From Variovorax sp. J22G73 (lineage in GTDB: Bacteria; Pseudomonadota; Gammaproteobacteria; Burkholderiales; Burkholderiaceae_C), in NCBI RefSeq assembly GCF_030317035.1, contig NZ_JASZYK010000002.1, positions 558,001 to 622,000 of the forward strand: a stretch of DNA of 64,000 nucleotides, written 5' to 3'. Numbering within the stretch: position 1 is the first letter of the stretch; each line of letters starts with the position of its first letter. The notes below the pieces were generated by a model. The model was not told where the DNA came from, made no database searches, and saw only the letters and a program-made list of their open reading frames with translations. Both the position numbers and the translations under genes were made by a program. Below, in pieces: positions 18,933 through 29,500 of this stretch.

Positions 18933-19970
18933 TCAGGCTTTGAACCTGTCTTTCGCGCGCCTAGCAAAATCGTTGGTGTAGGTCTTGGCGAGGTCGATCT
19001 TGTCGGCCTTCACGCTGGTGTCGAAGCTGGCAATGGCGGTGAGCGCGGTCTTGGGGCCGTCGGCCGGCACCAGGCCGTCGGTGGCGATCGATTCGCGCAC
19101 CTTGTCGAAAGACGCCAGGTACAGCGCGCGGTCGCCGAGCAGGTAGGTCTCGGGCACCGTCTTGATGATGTCGCCGGGCCCAGCCGTCTGCAGCCATTTC
19201 AGGCCGTGCACGATGGCATTGGCCAGCGCCTGGCAGGTGTTGGGGTTCTTCTGGATGAAATCGGCCGAGGCGTACAGGCAGGCCGCGGGCATCGTGCCGC
19301 CGAACACCTGCTGCGTGCCCTTGAGGGTGCGCGTGTCGCTGATGATCTTCACGTCGCCCTTCTGCTCTAGCATGGTCATCACCGGGTCGGTGTTGCTGAT
19401 GGCGTCGATCTGCCCTGAGCGCAGCGCAGTGAGCGCGCCCGCGGCCACGCCCACGCCGATGAAGCTCACGTCGCTGGCCTTCAACCCGCCGCGCGAGAGC
19501 ACCAGGTTGGCGACCATGTTGGTCGACGAGCCCGGTGCCGAGACGCCGATCTTCTTGCCCTTCAGGTCCTGGATGCCGGTATAGCCGGCCATGTTCTTGG
19601 TCGACACGCCCACGGCGATCTGCGGTGCGCGGCCCTGCAGCACGAAGGCCTGGAAGATCTGGTTCTTGGCCTGCAGGTTGATGGTGTGCTCGTACGCGCC
19701 CGAGCACACGTCGGCCGAGCCACCCACCACCGCCTGCAGGGCGCGCGCGCCGCCGGCGAAGTCGGAAATCTCGACGTCGAGCCCTTCGGCCTTGAAGTAG
19801 CCGAGCTGCTCCGAAATGGTGAGCGGCAGGTAGTAGAACGCCGCCTTGCCGCCGACCGCGATGGAGATCCTGGTCTTCTCCAGCTTCGCCTGCTGCGCAA
19901 AGACACGCGGCAACGCGATGGTTGCGGCGGCGATGGCGGAGGCTGAAATGAGGGCGCGGCGATGGAGCAT
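18933..19970 (-). CDS. ABC transporter substrate-binding protein (NMT1/SsuA-like)
   Basis: This 345-residue periplasmic protein has a cleavable signal peptide (LISASAIAAATIALPRVFAQ). The NMT1/THI5-like fold shows PLTISEQLGYFKAEGLDVEI, DFAGGARALQAVVGGSADV and the KGKKIGVSAPGSSTNMVANL stretch. Such proteins bind sulfonates, nitrate, taurine or pyrimidine precursors, and the ligand cannot be chosen from sequence. It is the first gene of the importer operon. A row of 12-bp repeats lies directly before its start codon. Confidence 0.88.
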   Translation of the reverse strand: MLHRRALISASAIAAATIALPRVFAQQAKLEKTRISIAVGGKAAFYYLPLTISEQLGYFKAEGLDVEISDFAGGARALQAVVGGSADVCSGAYEHTINLQAKNQIFQAFVLQGRAPQIAVGVSTKNMAGYTGIQDLKGKKIGVSAPGSSTNMVANLVLSRGGLKASDVSFIGVGVAAGALTALRSGQIDAISNTDPVMTMLEQKGDVKIISDTRTLKGTQQVFGGTMPAACLYASADFIQKNPNTCQALANAIVHGLKWLQTAGPGDIIKTVPETYLLGDRALYLASFDKVRESIATDGLVPADGPKTALTAIASFDTSVKADKIDLAKTYTNDFARRAKDRFKA

Positions 19971-20029
19971 GAACGGTGCCTGTAACGTGGCCTGTAACGG
20001 GGCCTTTGACGTGGCCTGAAGCTGTGCCT
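19970..20029 (-). repeat. 12-bp tandem repeats at the 5' end of the binding-protein gene
   Basis: Five imperfect 12-bp units end in GCCT on the plus strand. They run from the start codon at 19970 to 20029 and include gtaacgtggcct, gtaacggggcct, ttgacgtggcct and gaagctgtgcct. They occupy the ribosome-binding region of the binding-protein gene. A change in copy number would alter the leader length. Confidence 0.6.
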
Positions 20030-20155
20030 GTGGGCTCTGTGATTCCTGTGGACTGAATCGAGCTTAGGGGCCGCACCACGCCACGGCATCGGGGTCATCC
20101 CGTGCGGGTTTTCACGTAAGCATGAAGGCCTCGCCGCGAAGCCTTCGCCCCGGCG

Positions 20156-20548
20156 TCAGCGCGCCAGGAAAAGTATCGCGATGTTCACCAGGAATGCGAG
20201 TGCCCAGACCGCGCTGCGCGCGCTGCCGACACCCTTGATGTACAGCGCGATGTAGATCGCGCGCAGCACCACGTAGGCCACAGCCAGCATGTCGAGGCGC
20301 GACTGCGCCGCGCCAAGCTGGTGCGCGATGAGGACCGCGCCGATGAAGAAAGGCAGGCCTTCGAAACTGTTCGCTTGCGCACTGTTGGCGCGTGCGCGCC
20401 AGCCGCTCTGCCTGGCGGCCCAGTCGCGCGGATGCTGGTTGTCGCGCGGGCCGAAGCTGCCCGCCTTGGCGATCCACGCCGAGAGGTACGGCAGGCCGCA
20501 GGCGACGAACACGCACCAGTAGGCGACGGTGAGCAATGAGAAGGTCAT
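20156..20548 (-). CDS. MAPEG family membrane protein
   Basis: This 130-residue protein has four hydrophobic segments and fits the MAPEG family (eicosanoid/glutathione-metabolism-type membrane proteins). Visible features are LLTVAYWCVFVACGLPYL at the N-terminus and RANSAQANSFEGLPFFIGAVLIAHQLGA in the middle, the latter a conserved MAPEG region with the N-x-x-E pattern. Bacterial MAPEG members mostly have no known substrate. It follows recR by 36 bp on the same strand. Confidence 0.85.
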   Translation of the reverse strand: MTFSLLTVAYWCVFVACGLPYLSAWIAKAGSFGPRDNQHPRDWAARQSGWRARANSAQANSFEGLPFFIGAVLIAHQLGAAQSRLDMLAVAYVVLRAIYIALYIKGVGSARSAVWALAFLVNIAILFLAR

Positions 20549-20584
20549 GGGGTGCAGTTGGCTTGGTCGTGGCCCGGCCGCGGC

Positions 20585-21175
20585 CTACCTGCGGTCGACC
20601 AGCGCGTGCGCGATGGTGCCGAGGTCGACGTACTCGAGCTCGCTGCCCGCGGGCACGCCGCGCGCGAGCCGCGTCACGGTGAGGCCGTGCTGCTTGAGCG
20701 CCTCGCCGATCACGTGCGCGGTGGCTTCGCCCTCGGCGGTGAAATTGGTGGCCAGGATCACCTCGCTGACCGTGCCGTCGCGTGCGCGGTCGAACAGCTT
20801 CTGCAGGCCGATGTCGTTGGGCCCGATGCCGTCGAGCGGGCTGAGCTTGCCCATGAGCACGAAGTAGTAGCCGCGGAAGGCGCCCGTGCGCTCCAGCGCG
20901 GCCTGGTCGGCCGGCGTCTCGACCACGCAGAGCTTGGTGCCGTCGCGCCGCGAGTCCATGCAGACATTGCAGATGGGCGCTTCGGTGAAGGTGTTGCAGA
21001 GCTGGCAATGCCGCACGTTGCCCGCGGCCTGCTGCAATGCGCGCGCGAGCAGCTGCGCGCCGTCGCGGTCGTGCTGCAGCAGGTGGAATGCCATGCGCGA
21101 GGCCGACTTGACGCCGACGCCCGGCAGGCGGCGCAGCGCATCGACCAGGGCGTCGAGCGAACTCGCGTCTGCCAT
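20585..21175 (-). CDS. recR: Recombination protein RecR
   Basis: This 196-residue protein acts with RecO and RecF in gap repair. It has the N-terminal HhH motif ([17 protein letters not shown]), a zinc finger with four Cys ([16 protein letters not shown]), and a Toprim domain ([28 protein letters not shown]). It ends with the [16 protein letters not shown] tail typical of the family. It is the third gene of dnaX-ybaB-recR, 7 bp after ybaB. Confidence 0.97.
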   Translation of the reverse strand: MADASSLDALVDALRRLPGVGVKSASRMAFHLLQHDRDGAQLLARALQQAAGNVRHCQLCNTFTEAPICNVCMDSRRDGTKLCVVETPADQAALERTGAFRGYYFVLMGKLSPLDGIGPNDIGLQKLFDRARDGTVSEVILATNFTAEGEATAHVIGEALKQHGLTVTRLARGVPAGSELEYVDLGTIAHALVDRR

Positions 21176-21182
21176 GCAGCGC

Positions 21183-21515
21183 TTAGAACGGGAGCTTCAT
21201 GCCGGGCGGCAGGCCGGGCATGCCGGCCGTGAGCTTGCCCATCTTCTGCTCGCTGGTTTCCTCGGCCTTGCGCACGGCGGCGTTGAAGGCGGCGGCCACG
21301 AGGTCTTCGAGCATGTCCTTGTCGTCGGCCAGCAGGCTGGGGTCGATGGTGATGCGCTTGACGTCGTGCTTGCAGGTCATGACGACCTTGACGAGGCCGG
21401 CGCCGGACTCGCCTTCGACCTCGATGTGCGCCAGTTCTTCCTGGGCCTTCTTGAGGTTGTCCTGCATTGCCTGCGCCTGCTTCATGAGGCCGGCGAGTTG
21501 TCCTTTGTTGAACAT
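21183..21515 (-). CDS. ybaB: YbaB/EbfC family nucleoid-associated protein
   Basis: This 110-residue DNA-binding protein starts [28 protein letters not shown], the conserved N-terminal helix of the family. The core reads [21 protein letters not shown], and the C-terminal helix is followed by a Gly/Pro/Met-rich tail ([14 protein letters not shown]). Its position between dnaX and recR is the classic arrangement. The start was set at the family N-terminus although the frame is open upstream. Confidence 0.95.
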   Translation of the reverse strand: MFNKGQLAGLMKQAQAMQDNLKKAQEELAHIEVEGESGAGLVKVVMTCKHDVKRITIDPSLLADDKDMLEDLVAAAFNAAVRKAEETSEQKMGKLTAGMPGLPPGMKLPF

Positions 21516-21586
21516 CGTGTGGTCCTGATCGGTTGAGATGGGTTGAAAAACGGGGGAAGGATAAGAGAGGCTGGAGCGACCTGCGC

Positions 21587-23491
21587 TCAGACCGGCTTCA
21601 GCGTGCCGGGAACGATCTTCGCATCGAAGTCGCGCATCAGCGCCTGCACTTCGGGGTCGCTCAGGATGGCGTCCTCGGCCACGCGCTGGCGCTCTTCGGC
21701 CGCGTGCTTGTTGCGCCGCGCGGGGCTGTCGACCACGCTGCCGATCTCGATGGACAGCTTGACGTCGTGGCCGATGTTGTTCAGCGCCGCCGTCAGCTTT
21801 TCGCGGCTGGAGGGCTGGTTGAGCGTTTCGCGCTCGATGCGCAGCATCCACTGGTCGGTGTCGCGCCCCACCAGCTGCGACTGCAGCGCGAGTTCGCGCG
21901 CCAGCGCCGCGATGGCTTCGGACGCGACCAGCTGCGTGACCGTGGCGTACCAGAAGTCGCCGTCTTCGCTGGGGGGAATGGGAACGAAAGGCGCGCGCTG
22001 CCCCTGGGCATGAGGCTCGTCACGCGCGCCCGGCGGCGGTTGCACGCGAATCGGGACGCCGACGACCTTGGCGGAGGTACTGTCCGTGGGGGTCGGGCGG
22101 GGGTCGGCGTGGCGTGGCTCGTCGACGACTGCGAGGCGTTGGCCGGCGGGGGCCTGGTTGAGGGGAGGCGTCGGTGCGGAGGGCGCAGCGGATGCGATGG
22201 GTGCGACCGGCGCGGCAGGTGCAACGGGTGCGGGAGCGACTGCTGCAGGGGCCTGCACAGGCGGCTTCGGCGTTACGGCCACCGGCGCTGGTGCGGGAGC
22301 GGCCACCGGCGCTCGCGGCGCAGCGGCCGCAGCTTCATTCAGAGTTTTTTTTTCCGTGGAGGCCGTCGCAGCAGCCGCGTTGGAGGGTTTGAAGGCCAGC
22401 AGCCGCAGCAGCACCATGGTCAGCGCCGCGTACTCGTCGGGCGCCAGGCCCAGCTCGCCGCGGCCGTGCAGGCAGAGGCTGTAGAGCAATTGCGTTTCGT
22501 CGGCCGGCATCAGCGTGGCGAGCCGGGCCGTGTCGGCCGCGTCGGGGTCGGTGGCCGAATCGGCCGACTCCGCCCGCGAGGGCACGGCCTGCAGCACGGC
22601 CATGGCCTGCAGCACCGCCGTCATTTCTTCCAGCGTGGAGGCTGCAGACATGCCGTCGACGCGCAGCGCCTCCGAGGTCTCGACCACCGTCTTGCCGTCG
22701 CCCTGCGCCAGCGCCTCGATCAGCTTGAACACATGGCCGCGGTCGACGCTGCCGAGCATCTGGCGCACACCCGTTTCGAGCAGCTCGCCGTTGCCGAAGG
22801 CGATGGCTTGGTCGGTGAGCGACAACGCATCGCGCATCGAGCCGCGCGCCGCGCGCGCCAGCAGGCGCAGCGCCTGCTGCTCGGCCGGCACCTGTTCGGT
22901 CTGCAGCACGCTGGTGAGGTGTTCGAGCACCGTCTCGGGCGCCATCGGCCGCAGGTTGAACTGCAGGCAGCGCGACAGCACCGTGACCGGCACCTTCTGC
23001 GGATCGGTGGTGGCCAGCACGAACTTGAGGTACTCGGGCGGCTCCTCGAGCGTCTTGAGCATCGCGTTGAACGCGGTGTTCGTGAGCATGTGCACTTCGT
23101 CGATCATGAAGACTTTGAAGCGCCCTTGCACCGGCTTGTAGACGGCTTGCTCGAGCAGCGACTGGACCTCGTCCACGCCGCGGTTGGAGGCCGCGTCGAG
23201 CTCGGTGTAGTCCACGAAGCGGCCCGAGTCGATGTCGCGGCAGGCCTGGCAGACACCGCAGGGCGTGGCGGTGATGCCGCCCTGCCCGTCCGGCCCCTGG
23301 CAATTGAGCGACTTGGCCAGGATGCGCGACACGGTGGTCTTGCCCACGCCCCGCGTGCCGGTGAACAGGTAGGCGTGATGCAGGCGCTGCGTGGTCAACG
23401 CGTTCTCGAGCGCCTGCACCACGTGCCCCTGGCCGACCATCTCGGCGAAGGTTTTCGGGCGGAACTTGCGGGCGAGCACGAGATAGGACAT
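21587..23491 (-). CDS. dnaX: DNA polymerase III subunits tau and gamma
   Basis: This is a 634-residue clamp-loader protein. The ATPase core has Walker [10 protein letters not shown] (about residues 46-54), a zinc module with four Cys (C-x9-C-x2-C-x2-C type, around NCQGPDG...CGVCQAC), and Walker [19 protein letters not shown] marks the sensor region. A Pro/Ala-rich linker then leads to the tau-specific C-terminal domain. At codons 380-383 there is a run of nine A. A -1 slip there gives three more codons and a TGA, predicting a 385-residue gamma form. [12 protein letters not shown] is the chosen N-terminus; an ATG three codons earlier is possible. Confidence 0.96.
   Translation of the reverse strand: MSYLVLARKFRPKTFAEMVGQGHVVQALENALTTQRLHHAYLFTGTRGVGKTTVSRILAKSLNCQGPDGQGGITATPCGVCQACRDIDSGRFVDYTELDAASNRGVDEVQSLLEQAVYKPVQGRFKVFMIDEVHMLTNTAFNAMLKTLEEPPEYLKFVLATTDPQKVPVTVLSRCLQFNLRPMAPETVLEHLTSVLQTEQVPAEQQALRLLARAARGSMRDALSLTDQAIAFGNGELLETGVRQMLGSVDRGHVFKLIEALAQGDGKTVVETSEALRVDGMSAASTLEEMTAVLQAMAVLQAVPSRAESADSATDPDAADTARLATLMPADETQLLYSLCLHGRGELGLAPDEYAALTMVLLRLLAFKPSNAAAATASTEKKTLNEAAAAAPRAPVAAPAPAPVAVTPKPPVQAPAAVAPAPVAPAAPVAPIASAAPSAPTPPLNQAPAGQRLAVVDEPRHADPRPTPTDSTSAKVVGVPIRVQPPPGARDEPHAQGQRAPFVPIPPSEDGDFWYATVTQLVASEAIAALARELALQSQLVGRDTDQWMLRIERETLNQPSSREKLTAALNNIGHDVKLSIEIGSVVDSPARRNKHAAEERQRVAEDAILSDPEVQALMRDFDAKIVPGTLKPV
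22335..22353 (-). promoter_or_regulatory. dnaX slippage site (A9) with immediate -1 frame stop
   Basis: On the coding strand the sequence is GAA AAA AAA ACT CTG, giving nine consecutive A (22345-22353). A one-base backward slip, or one extra A in the mRNA, continues as AAC TCT GAA TGA, with the stop at 22335-22337. A GC-rich stem (GCGGCC ... GGCCGC) can form a few bases downstream. Runs of A at this domain boundary are known to produce gamma in E. coli (ribosomal) and Thermus (transcriptional). Confidence 0.75.
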
Positions 23492-23681
23492 TGCGGGCAT
23501 TCTAAAAGGCACGGGACACCCTTCCGGCCCGCGCGGCAACAAACGCAAACCCTTTCCTTTTTCGTTTTTTTCTTTTCCTTGCAGACGATGCGCGACCGTC
23601 CTGCGCGCTTGTCCCGCCTCGGCGCAGGGGGTTGGCCCGGCGCGACGGAATGGCCGAAGTCTCGTGGTTAGAATGCAGGCT

Positions 23682-23775
23682 GACGGGCCTCCCTGCATGG
23701 TGAAGTGGCCAACCGGGTCAGGTGGGGAACCAAGCAGCCCTAACTGCGTAGTCAGTGCCAGGGGTAAGGCTCGTC
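23682..23775 (+). ncRNA. ffs: Signal recognition particle RNA, 4.5S type
   Basis: The apical SRP consensus is visible: GGTCAGGT, then GGGGAA, then AAGCAGCCC. The ends pair perfectly over nine bases (GACGGGCCT with AGGCTCGTC, one G-U). The resulting 94-nt hairpin has the size of the small bacterial SRP RNA that binds Ffh. A TAGAAT hexamer at 23669-23674 is a reasonable -10, and the first base fits a start about 8 nt later. It lies upstream of dnaX and diverges from it, a frequent arrangement. Confidence 0.93.
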
Positions 23776-23918
23776 AACCTAACATCAGAAAAGCCGCAAG
23801 TTCCCTGCAACTTGCGCGCCTCCAGGGGCTCGCAAAGCCCCTCCTCTCCAGTCTCCATCGAACCCGCCATGAACTTCAAGGCGGCATCGCTCCGGTGCCT
23901 GCGTAAACTGGCCGCGGT

Positions 23919-25283
23919 ATGAACCGAGAGCCGGATTTCCTCGAACACCTGCGCGCCGAGCTGCGCGGCGGCCGCGTCTGGCTCGACCGCGCCATCGTGC
24001 TCGGCTACGCCATCGCGGCCGGCATTTTCGTTGTCGGCTTCACTTACGCCAGCGACTGGGTCTTCGGCCAGTTCCATCGTTTCTACCGTGCCTGGCCCTG
24101 GGCCGTGCTGCTGACGACGCCGCTGATCACAGCCGGCATCGTCTGGGCGACGCTGCGCTTCTTTCCTGGCGCGGGCGGTTCGGGCATTCCGCAGATCAAG
24201 GCGGCGCTGCACCCCGAGCTGCCCGAAGAACGGCGTTTCATGTTCGCCTCGCTGCGGCTCACGCTCGCCAAGATCGGGCTGGGCGCGGCCGGTTTCGCGG
24301 CCGGCCTGTCGATCGGGCGCGAAGGCCCTTCGGTGCAGGTGGCGGCCGGCGTGATGCAGCACGCGAGGCGCTGGCTCTCGCCCGGCACCACCATCGACGC
24401 GCGTGCGCTGCTGGTGGCCGGCGGGGCCGCTGGCATCGCGGCCGCGTTCAATGCGCCGCTGGCGGGCGTGGTCTTCGCCATCGAGGAACTGTCGGGCCGG
24501 CTGGAGGCGCGTTCCAGCGGCCTGATCATCACAGCCATCGTGCTGGCCGGCCTGGTGGCGGTGTCGGCCTTCGGCAATGCCAGCTATTTCGGCGTGATCC
24601 GCGTACCCCGGCTGGGCTGGGACGCCCTGGGCCCCGGCCTGCTGGTCACGCTGCTGAGCGGCGCGGCCGGCGGCCTGTTCGCGCGGCTGCTGATCGCCTC
24701 GCTGACCGGCACGCCCGGGCGCTTCAACCGCTGGCGGGCGCGGTTTCCGGTGCGCTTCGCGGCCGTCGGCGGGCTGGCGGTAGCGGTCATCGGCCTGGTA
24801 ACGGGCGGCGTCACCTTCGGCGCGGGCTCCGAGGCGGTCAAGCAGATGCTGCAGGGGCACGACGAACTCACGCCGCTGTACACCTTGCTGAAGTTCGTCG
24901 CCACATGGCTCACGGCCTGGTGCGGGGTGCCGGGCGGCATTTTCGCGCCTTCGCTGTCGATCGGCGCGGGCATCGGCGACCTCGTCGCCCGGCTGGCCAG
25001 CAGCGACCTGGGGCCGGCGCTCATCGCGATGGGCATGGCCGGCTTCCTGGCGGCCGTGACCCAGGCGCCGCTGACCGCCTTCATCATCGTGATGGAGATG
25101 GTCGACGGCCATTCGATGGTGCTGAGCCTGATGGCCGCCGCCATGCTGGCCAGCCTGGTCTCCCGGATGATCAGCCGCCCGCTGTACGACACGCTGGCCG
25201 AGCACATGGTGGGACGCGCCATCTCGTCCACGGTGCCCACGGCGCATCAAGATTCAGGCTCGGCGCGTCCTTCTTCGCCGTAG
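23919..25283 (+). CDS. ClC-family chloride channel / Cl-/H+ antiporter
   Basis: This is a 454-residue polytopic membrane protein with the three ClC selectivity motifs: GAGGSGIPQIKAAL (residues about 86-99), GLSIGREGPSVQVAAG with the gating Glu, and GVPGGIFAPSLSIGAGIG near residue 345. There is no C-terminal CBS pair. The gating Glu argues for a coupled antiporter, but the proton-side Glu cannot be assigned by eye. It stands alone after the SRP RNA gene and converges with the flavoprotein gene. Confidence 0.93.
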   Translation: MNREPDFLEHLRAELRGGRVWLDRAIVLGYAIAAGIFVVGFTYASDWVFGQFHRFYRAWPWAVLLTTPLITAGIVWATLRFFPGAGGSGIPQIKAALHPELPEERRFMFASLRLTLAKIGLGAAGFAAGLSIGREGPSVQVAAGVMQHARRWLSPGTTIDARALLVAGGAAGIAAAFNAPLAGVVFAIEELSGRLEARSSGLIITAIVLAGLVAVSAFGNASYFGVIRVPRLGWDALGPGLLVTLLSGAAGGLFARLLIASLTGTPGRFNRWRARFPVRFAAVGGLAVAVIGLVTGGVTFGAGSEAVKQMLQGHDELTPLYTLLKFVATWLTAWCGVPGGIFAPSLSIGAGIGDLVARLASSDLGPALIAMGMAGFLAAVTQAPLTAFIIVMEMVDGHSMVLSLMAAAMLASLVSRMISRPLYDTLAEHMVGRAISSTVPTAHQDSGSARPSSP

Positions 25284-25329
25284 GCGACGGTTTCAGCGGA
25301 TCAACGACCCGCGCGAAAGCGCCTAAACG

Positions 25330-26568
25330 TCAAAGTCCCAGTTGCTGCATGGCACCGCGCGCCGCCGCGGCACCGCTGGCCATCGACGCCGTGAGCAGGT
25401 AGCCGCCGGTCGGCGCTTCCCAATCCAGCATTTCTCCCGCCACGAACACGCCCGGCAGCGCGTTGGCCATGAGCCGGGCATCGAGCGCGTCGAAACGCAC
25501 GCCGCCGGCCGTGCTGATGGCTTCGTCGACCGGCCGCGTGGCGACCAGCTTCAGCGGCACGGCCTTGATCGTGGCGGCCAGCTGCGCGGCGTCCTGCATC
25601 GCCTCGCGGCCCAGGGCTTCGTGCAGGACGCCGGCCTTGATGCCTTCGAGCCCGAGCCGGCTCTTCAGGTGGCTGCTCAAGGAACGGGCACCGCGCGGAT
25701 GCGTCACCGCGGCCAGCACCTGTTCGGCGCTGCGGTCGGGCAGGAGGTCGAGCAGCAGCGTGGCGCTGCCGTTCGCGGCGATCTCGTCGCGCAGCAGCGC
25801 CGACGCGGCATAGATCAGGCTGCCTTCGATGCCCGTCGCCGTGGCCACGAACTCGCCCTTGCGCGCAAAGTGCCGGCCCTGGCTGTCGGTGAACAAAACG
25901 GCGACCGACTTGAAAGGTTGCCCGGCGAAGCGGCTGGAGAAATGCTCGCTCCAGCCCGCGCCGTCGAAGCCTGAATTGGCGGCCAGCAGCGGCGCCACGT
26001 CCACGCCCTGGGCTTGCAGCCAGGGCGCCCAGGCGCCATCGGAGCCCAGCCGCGCCCAGCTCGCGCCGCCCAGCGCCAGCACCACGGCATCGGCCTTGGC
26101 CATGACCTCGCCAGCCGGCGTCGCGAAGCGCAGCGCGCCCAGGTCCAGCGTGCCGTCGCCCTGCCAGCGATGACGCATGTGAAATTGCACCCCGGCCGCG
26201 CGCAGCCGCTGCAGCCAGGCACGCAGCAGCGGCGCGGCCTTCATGTCGGTCGGAAACACACGCCCCGAGGTGCCAACGAAGGTTTCCACGCCCAGGCCGG
26301 CGGCCCAGTCGCGCACCTGCTGCGGGCCCAGCTGCGCGAGCATCGGCTCCAGCTGGGCGCGCCGCTCGCCGAAGCGGCTCATGAACACATCGAAGGGCTC
26401 GGAGTGCGTGAGGTTCAACCCGCCGCGCCCGGCCAGCAGGAACTTGCGGCCCACCGAGGGCATCGCGTCGTACACATGCACCTGCGCGCCGGAGGCGCCC
26501 AGTACTTCGGCCGCCATGAGGCCGGCGGGTCCGCCGCCGATCACGGCAACGGTAGGGGAAACAGTCAT
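25330..26568 (-). CDS. FAD-dependent oxidoreductase, HI0933/YhiN-like (TIGR03862 type)
   Basis: This 412-residue flavoprotein begins with a dinucleotide-binding motif VAVIGGGPAGLMAAEVLGASGAQVHVYDAM. GRKFLLAGRGGLNLTHSEP is specific for the HI0933/YhiN group, and the C-terminus has VFVAGEMLDWEAPTGGYLL, which closes the FAD site. The cellular substrate of this family is not known. The start overlaps the stop of the AddA-like helicase gene by four bases. Confidence 0.88.
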   Translation of the reverse strand: MTVSPTVAVIGGGPAGLMAAEVLGASGAQVHVYDAMPSVGRKFLLAGRGGLNLTHSEPFDVFMSRFGERRAQLEPMLAQLGPQQVRDWAAGLGVETFVGTSGRVFPTDMKAAPLLRAWLQRLRAAGVQFHMRHRWQGDGTLDLGALRFATPAGEVMAKADAVVLALGGASWARLGSDGAWAPWLQAQGVDVAPLLAANSGFDGAGWSEHFSSRFAGQPFKSVAVLFTDSQGRHFARKGEFVATATGIEGSLIYAASALLRDEIAANGSATLLLDLLPDRSAEQVLAAVTHPRGARSLSSHLKSRLGLEGIKAGVLHEALGREAMQDAAQLAATIKAVPLKLVATRPVDEAISTAGGVRFDALDARLMANALPGVFVAGEMLDWEAPTGGYLLTASMASGAAAARGAMQQLGL

Positions 26569-29500
26569 TCAAGATTTACCAGTTCGCCCTGCCCGGTCAG
26601 GAACGCGACGCGCACCGTGGCACCGGGGTAGGCATGTTGCACTGCGGCGCGGTAGCGCTGCATCTGTGCGATCAGCGCGGCATCCCGTTCGGGGCGCGCC
26701 GCGGATTTGTAGTCGAGGATCCACCAGGCGCCGCCGTCGCGCTCGCGCACCAGGCGGTCGATGCGCAGGGTTTCTCCTTCATGCACCAGCGTGACTTCGT
26801 TGCCATGCCAGTCGACCCTGCGATCGTCCCACACCCAGGCGCCCTCGCCCGCGCGGATGCGCTGGGCCAGCGCCGCGGCACCGCGTGCCTGCTGGGCGTC
26901 GAGCATGAACTCGCGGGCCGCGGCGCGCACGTGCGCCGCCGGCAGCGCCTCGCCGGGCACGGCCCATTCGAGCAGCCGGTGCATGGCCTGGCCGAAGGCC
27001 GCGGCGCGCGCATCGACGGTGGTGTCGACGGCTTTCTTCGCAGTCGCCGCTGGCGCATCGGACACGGCCACGGGCGCCGCGGGCATCTGCTTCATCGTGA
27101 ACGTGGCGGCGCCGGCTTCCGTCGGCAATGCGACCAACGGCTCGTCGGCCTCGGTGGGTTCGCACAGCGGCTCCAGCCGCGCCCACCAGCTGCCTTCGTT
27201 CGCGCGCGCGGGCCGCACCGACGACAGCACCAGTCGCTCGCGCGCCCGGGTGGTCGCCACATAGAGGCCGTTGAGTTCCTCGCGGTGCCGCGCGCGCTGC
27301 TCTTCCTCGAGCAGCGAGGCCGCGCAGGCCGGCGGCGTCTTCTCGCTCGCGAGGAACACGAAGCGCGTGGGCGCGCTGTCACTGCCCTTCCATTCGACCA
27401 GCACACCCATGGTCTGGGCGCGCGGCGGCGGGGCGTCGCAGTCGAGCATCAGCACGGTGTTGGCTTCGAGGCCCTTGGCGCCGTGCACGGTCAGCAGCTG
27501 CACCGCGTCGGGCGCGGCCACGTTCGGCGCGCGCACGCCGCCGGCACGCAGCGCGCGCACCAGCGCGTAGGGCGTGACGAAGCGCGCCCCGTCGATGTCG
27601 AGCGACGCCGTCAGCACGCCGCGCAGGTTGGCCAGCGCGCCCTGGCGCATCGTGGCGGGCACCGCCGCGCCGAACCTGGCGAGCAGGTCGCCGTCGTGAA
27701 AGATGGCGTCGAGCGCATCGTGCGGCGGCAGCGTCATCAGCCAGCGTTGCCACTTCTTCAGCTTGACGCCTGCTTCGATGAGCACCGGCGGCAGGCTCTC
27801 GTCTTTCTGCACCAACGCGAACCAGCTGACCATGCCGCGCTCACGCTGGCGCAACGCCAGCTGCACGAGCGCCTCGTCGTCGATGCCGAACACGGGCGAC
27901 TTGAGCGCGCGCGCCAGCGACAGGTCGTGCGCGGGAGAGACCAGCGCGTCGATCAGCGCGACCACGTCCTGCACCTCGGGCGCGTCGTACAGCTCGTTCT
28001 TCTCGGGCTGCTGCACGGGAATGTGGCGCTGGCGCAGCGCGTCCTGCATGGCGGAGAGCCGGCTGCGGCGGCGCGCCAGCACCATGATCTGCCGCGGCGG
28101 CGTGCCGTCGGCGATGCGTTGCGCGACCCATTGCGCGGCCTGCTCGCATTCTTTCTGCAGCAGTTGCTCCTCGGGCAGCACGCGCGGCGTGACCAGGCTG
28201 TCGCGCCAGTGCAGCATGCCGTCGTCGGCCGGTGCGGCGGCGCTGTCGCCGAGTGCGTCGCGCTCGATGGCCGGCAGCCTGAGCAGCTCGCCCTCGTCGC
28301 CGCGCTCGGTGGTGTGGGCGCGGTACCCGTCGAACTCGCCGGCGTCCTGCGCGGCCAGCATGGCCGTGTTGACCAGCCCGACCACGCCGCGTGCGTTGCG
28401 GTGCGTGTGGTCGCAGTTCAGCAGCTCGCCGCCCAGGCCTTCACGCACGAACTTCTTCGCGGCGATGAACACCTGCGGCTCAGCCCGCCGGAAGCGGTAG
28501 ATGCTCTGCTTCGGGTCGCCCACGATGAACACGCGCGGCGCGCTGCTGCCCGCGCCCACGTAGGCGCTGAGCCAGCCGTAGAGCGCCTGCCACTGCAGCG
28601 GGTTGGTGTCCTGGAACTCGTCGATCAGCAGGTGCGCGATGCGTGCGTCCAGCCGCTCCTGCACCCAGCCCGACAGCGCCGACTGGCCCAGCAGCAGCTG
28701 CGCGGCCTGCTCGACGTCGTTCATGTCGACCCAGCCGTGGGCGCGCTTGACGTCTGCGAAGGCGGCGATCAGCAAGCGCGTGAGGCGCGTCATGCGCTGC
28801 TGGTAAAGCCAGGCGGCGTGCTGCGCCTGCGCGCCGCACAGCACCTGCAGCTCGGCCTCGGCCTCCTGGGCGGCCGGGAACTTCTGCAGGTTCTTGTTGA
28901 GCCGGTCTTCGGTCGCGACGAAGAAGCTCTTGCGCAACAGCGCAAGCGCGGCCGGCAGCGATTCGGCCGCGGGCTCGCCCGTGCCGAACACGTCGATGAT
29001 GGCTTCGGCGGCCTTCTGCGGCGTCTTGTTCGACTCGCGCCCGAGCGCGGCGGCGCGGTCCAGCCAGCGGCGGCGCACCGGCTCGCCGCGCAGCGCGTCG
29101 GTCGGCTCTTGCAGCCCTTCGAGCGAAGGATAGAACGCGCTGAAGTGCTGCACGGCGTTTTCAGCGTCCGCCAGCGAGAACTCCACGCGCTTGGACAGCG
29201 CCTCGCCCAGGGCCTTGGCGGTCTGCGAGCGGCCGTGCGTGGCGACTACGGCGTAGTAGTCGGCCAGCGCGCCGCTGTCGGCGGTCACGGCTTCGAAGAA
29301 CGGGCGCCACGTGTGGCCGCGCGCTTCGGCATCGTCTTCGAGCAGTTCGTAGTTCGAAGGCAGGCCCAGTTCACGGAGCACCGCGAGCGGCGCGTTGCGC
29401 AGCAGGCCCGCGAACCAGGCGTGGAAGGTGCGGAACTGCACGGGCCTGCCGCCTTCCAGCAAGCGCCGGTAGAGGCCCTTCAGGCGCGGCACCGCGGCGG

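Noticed and set aside
23776..23918. GCAAGTT/AACTTGC hairpin after the SRP RNA as its terminator
   Set aside because: The stem is short and not followed by T residues, so I could not call it.
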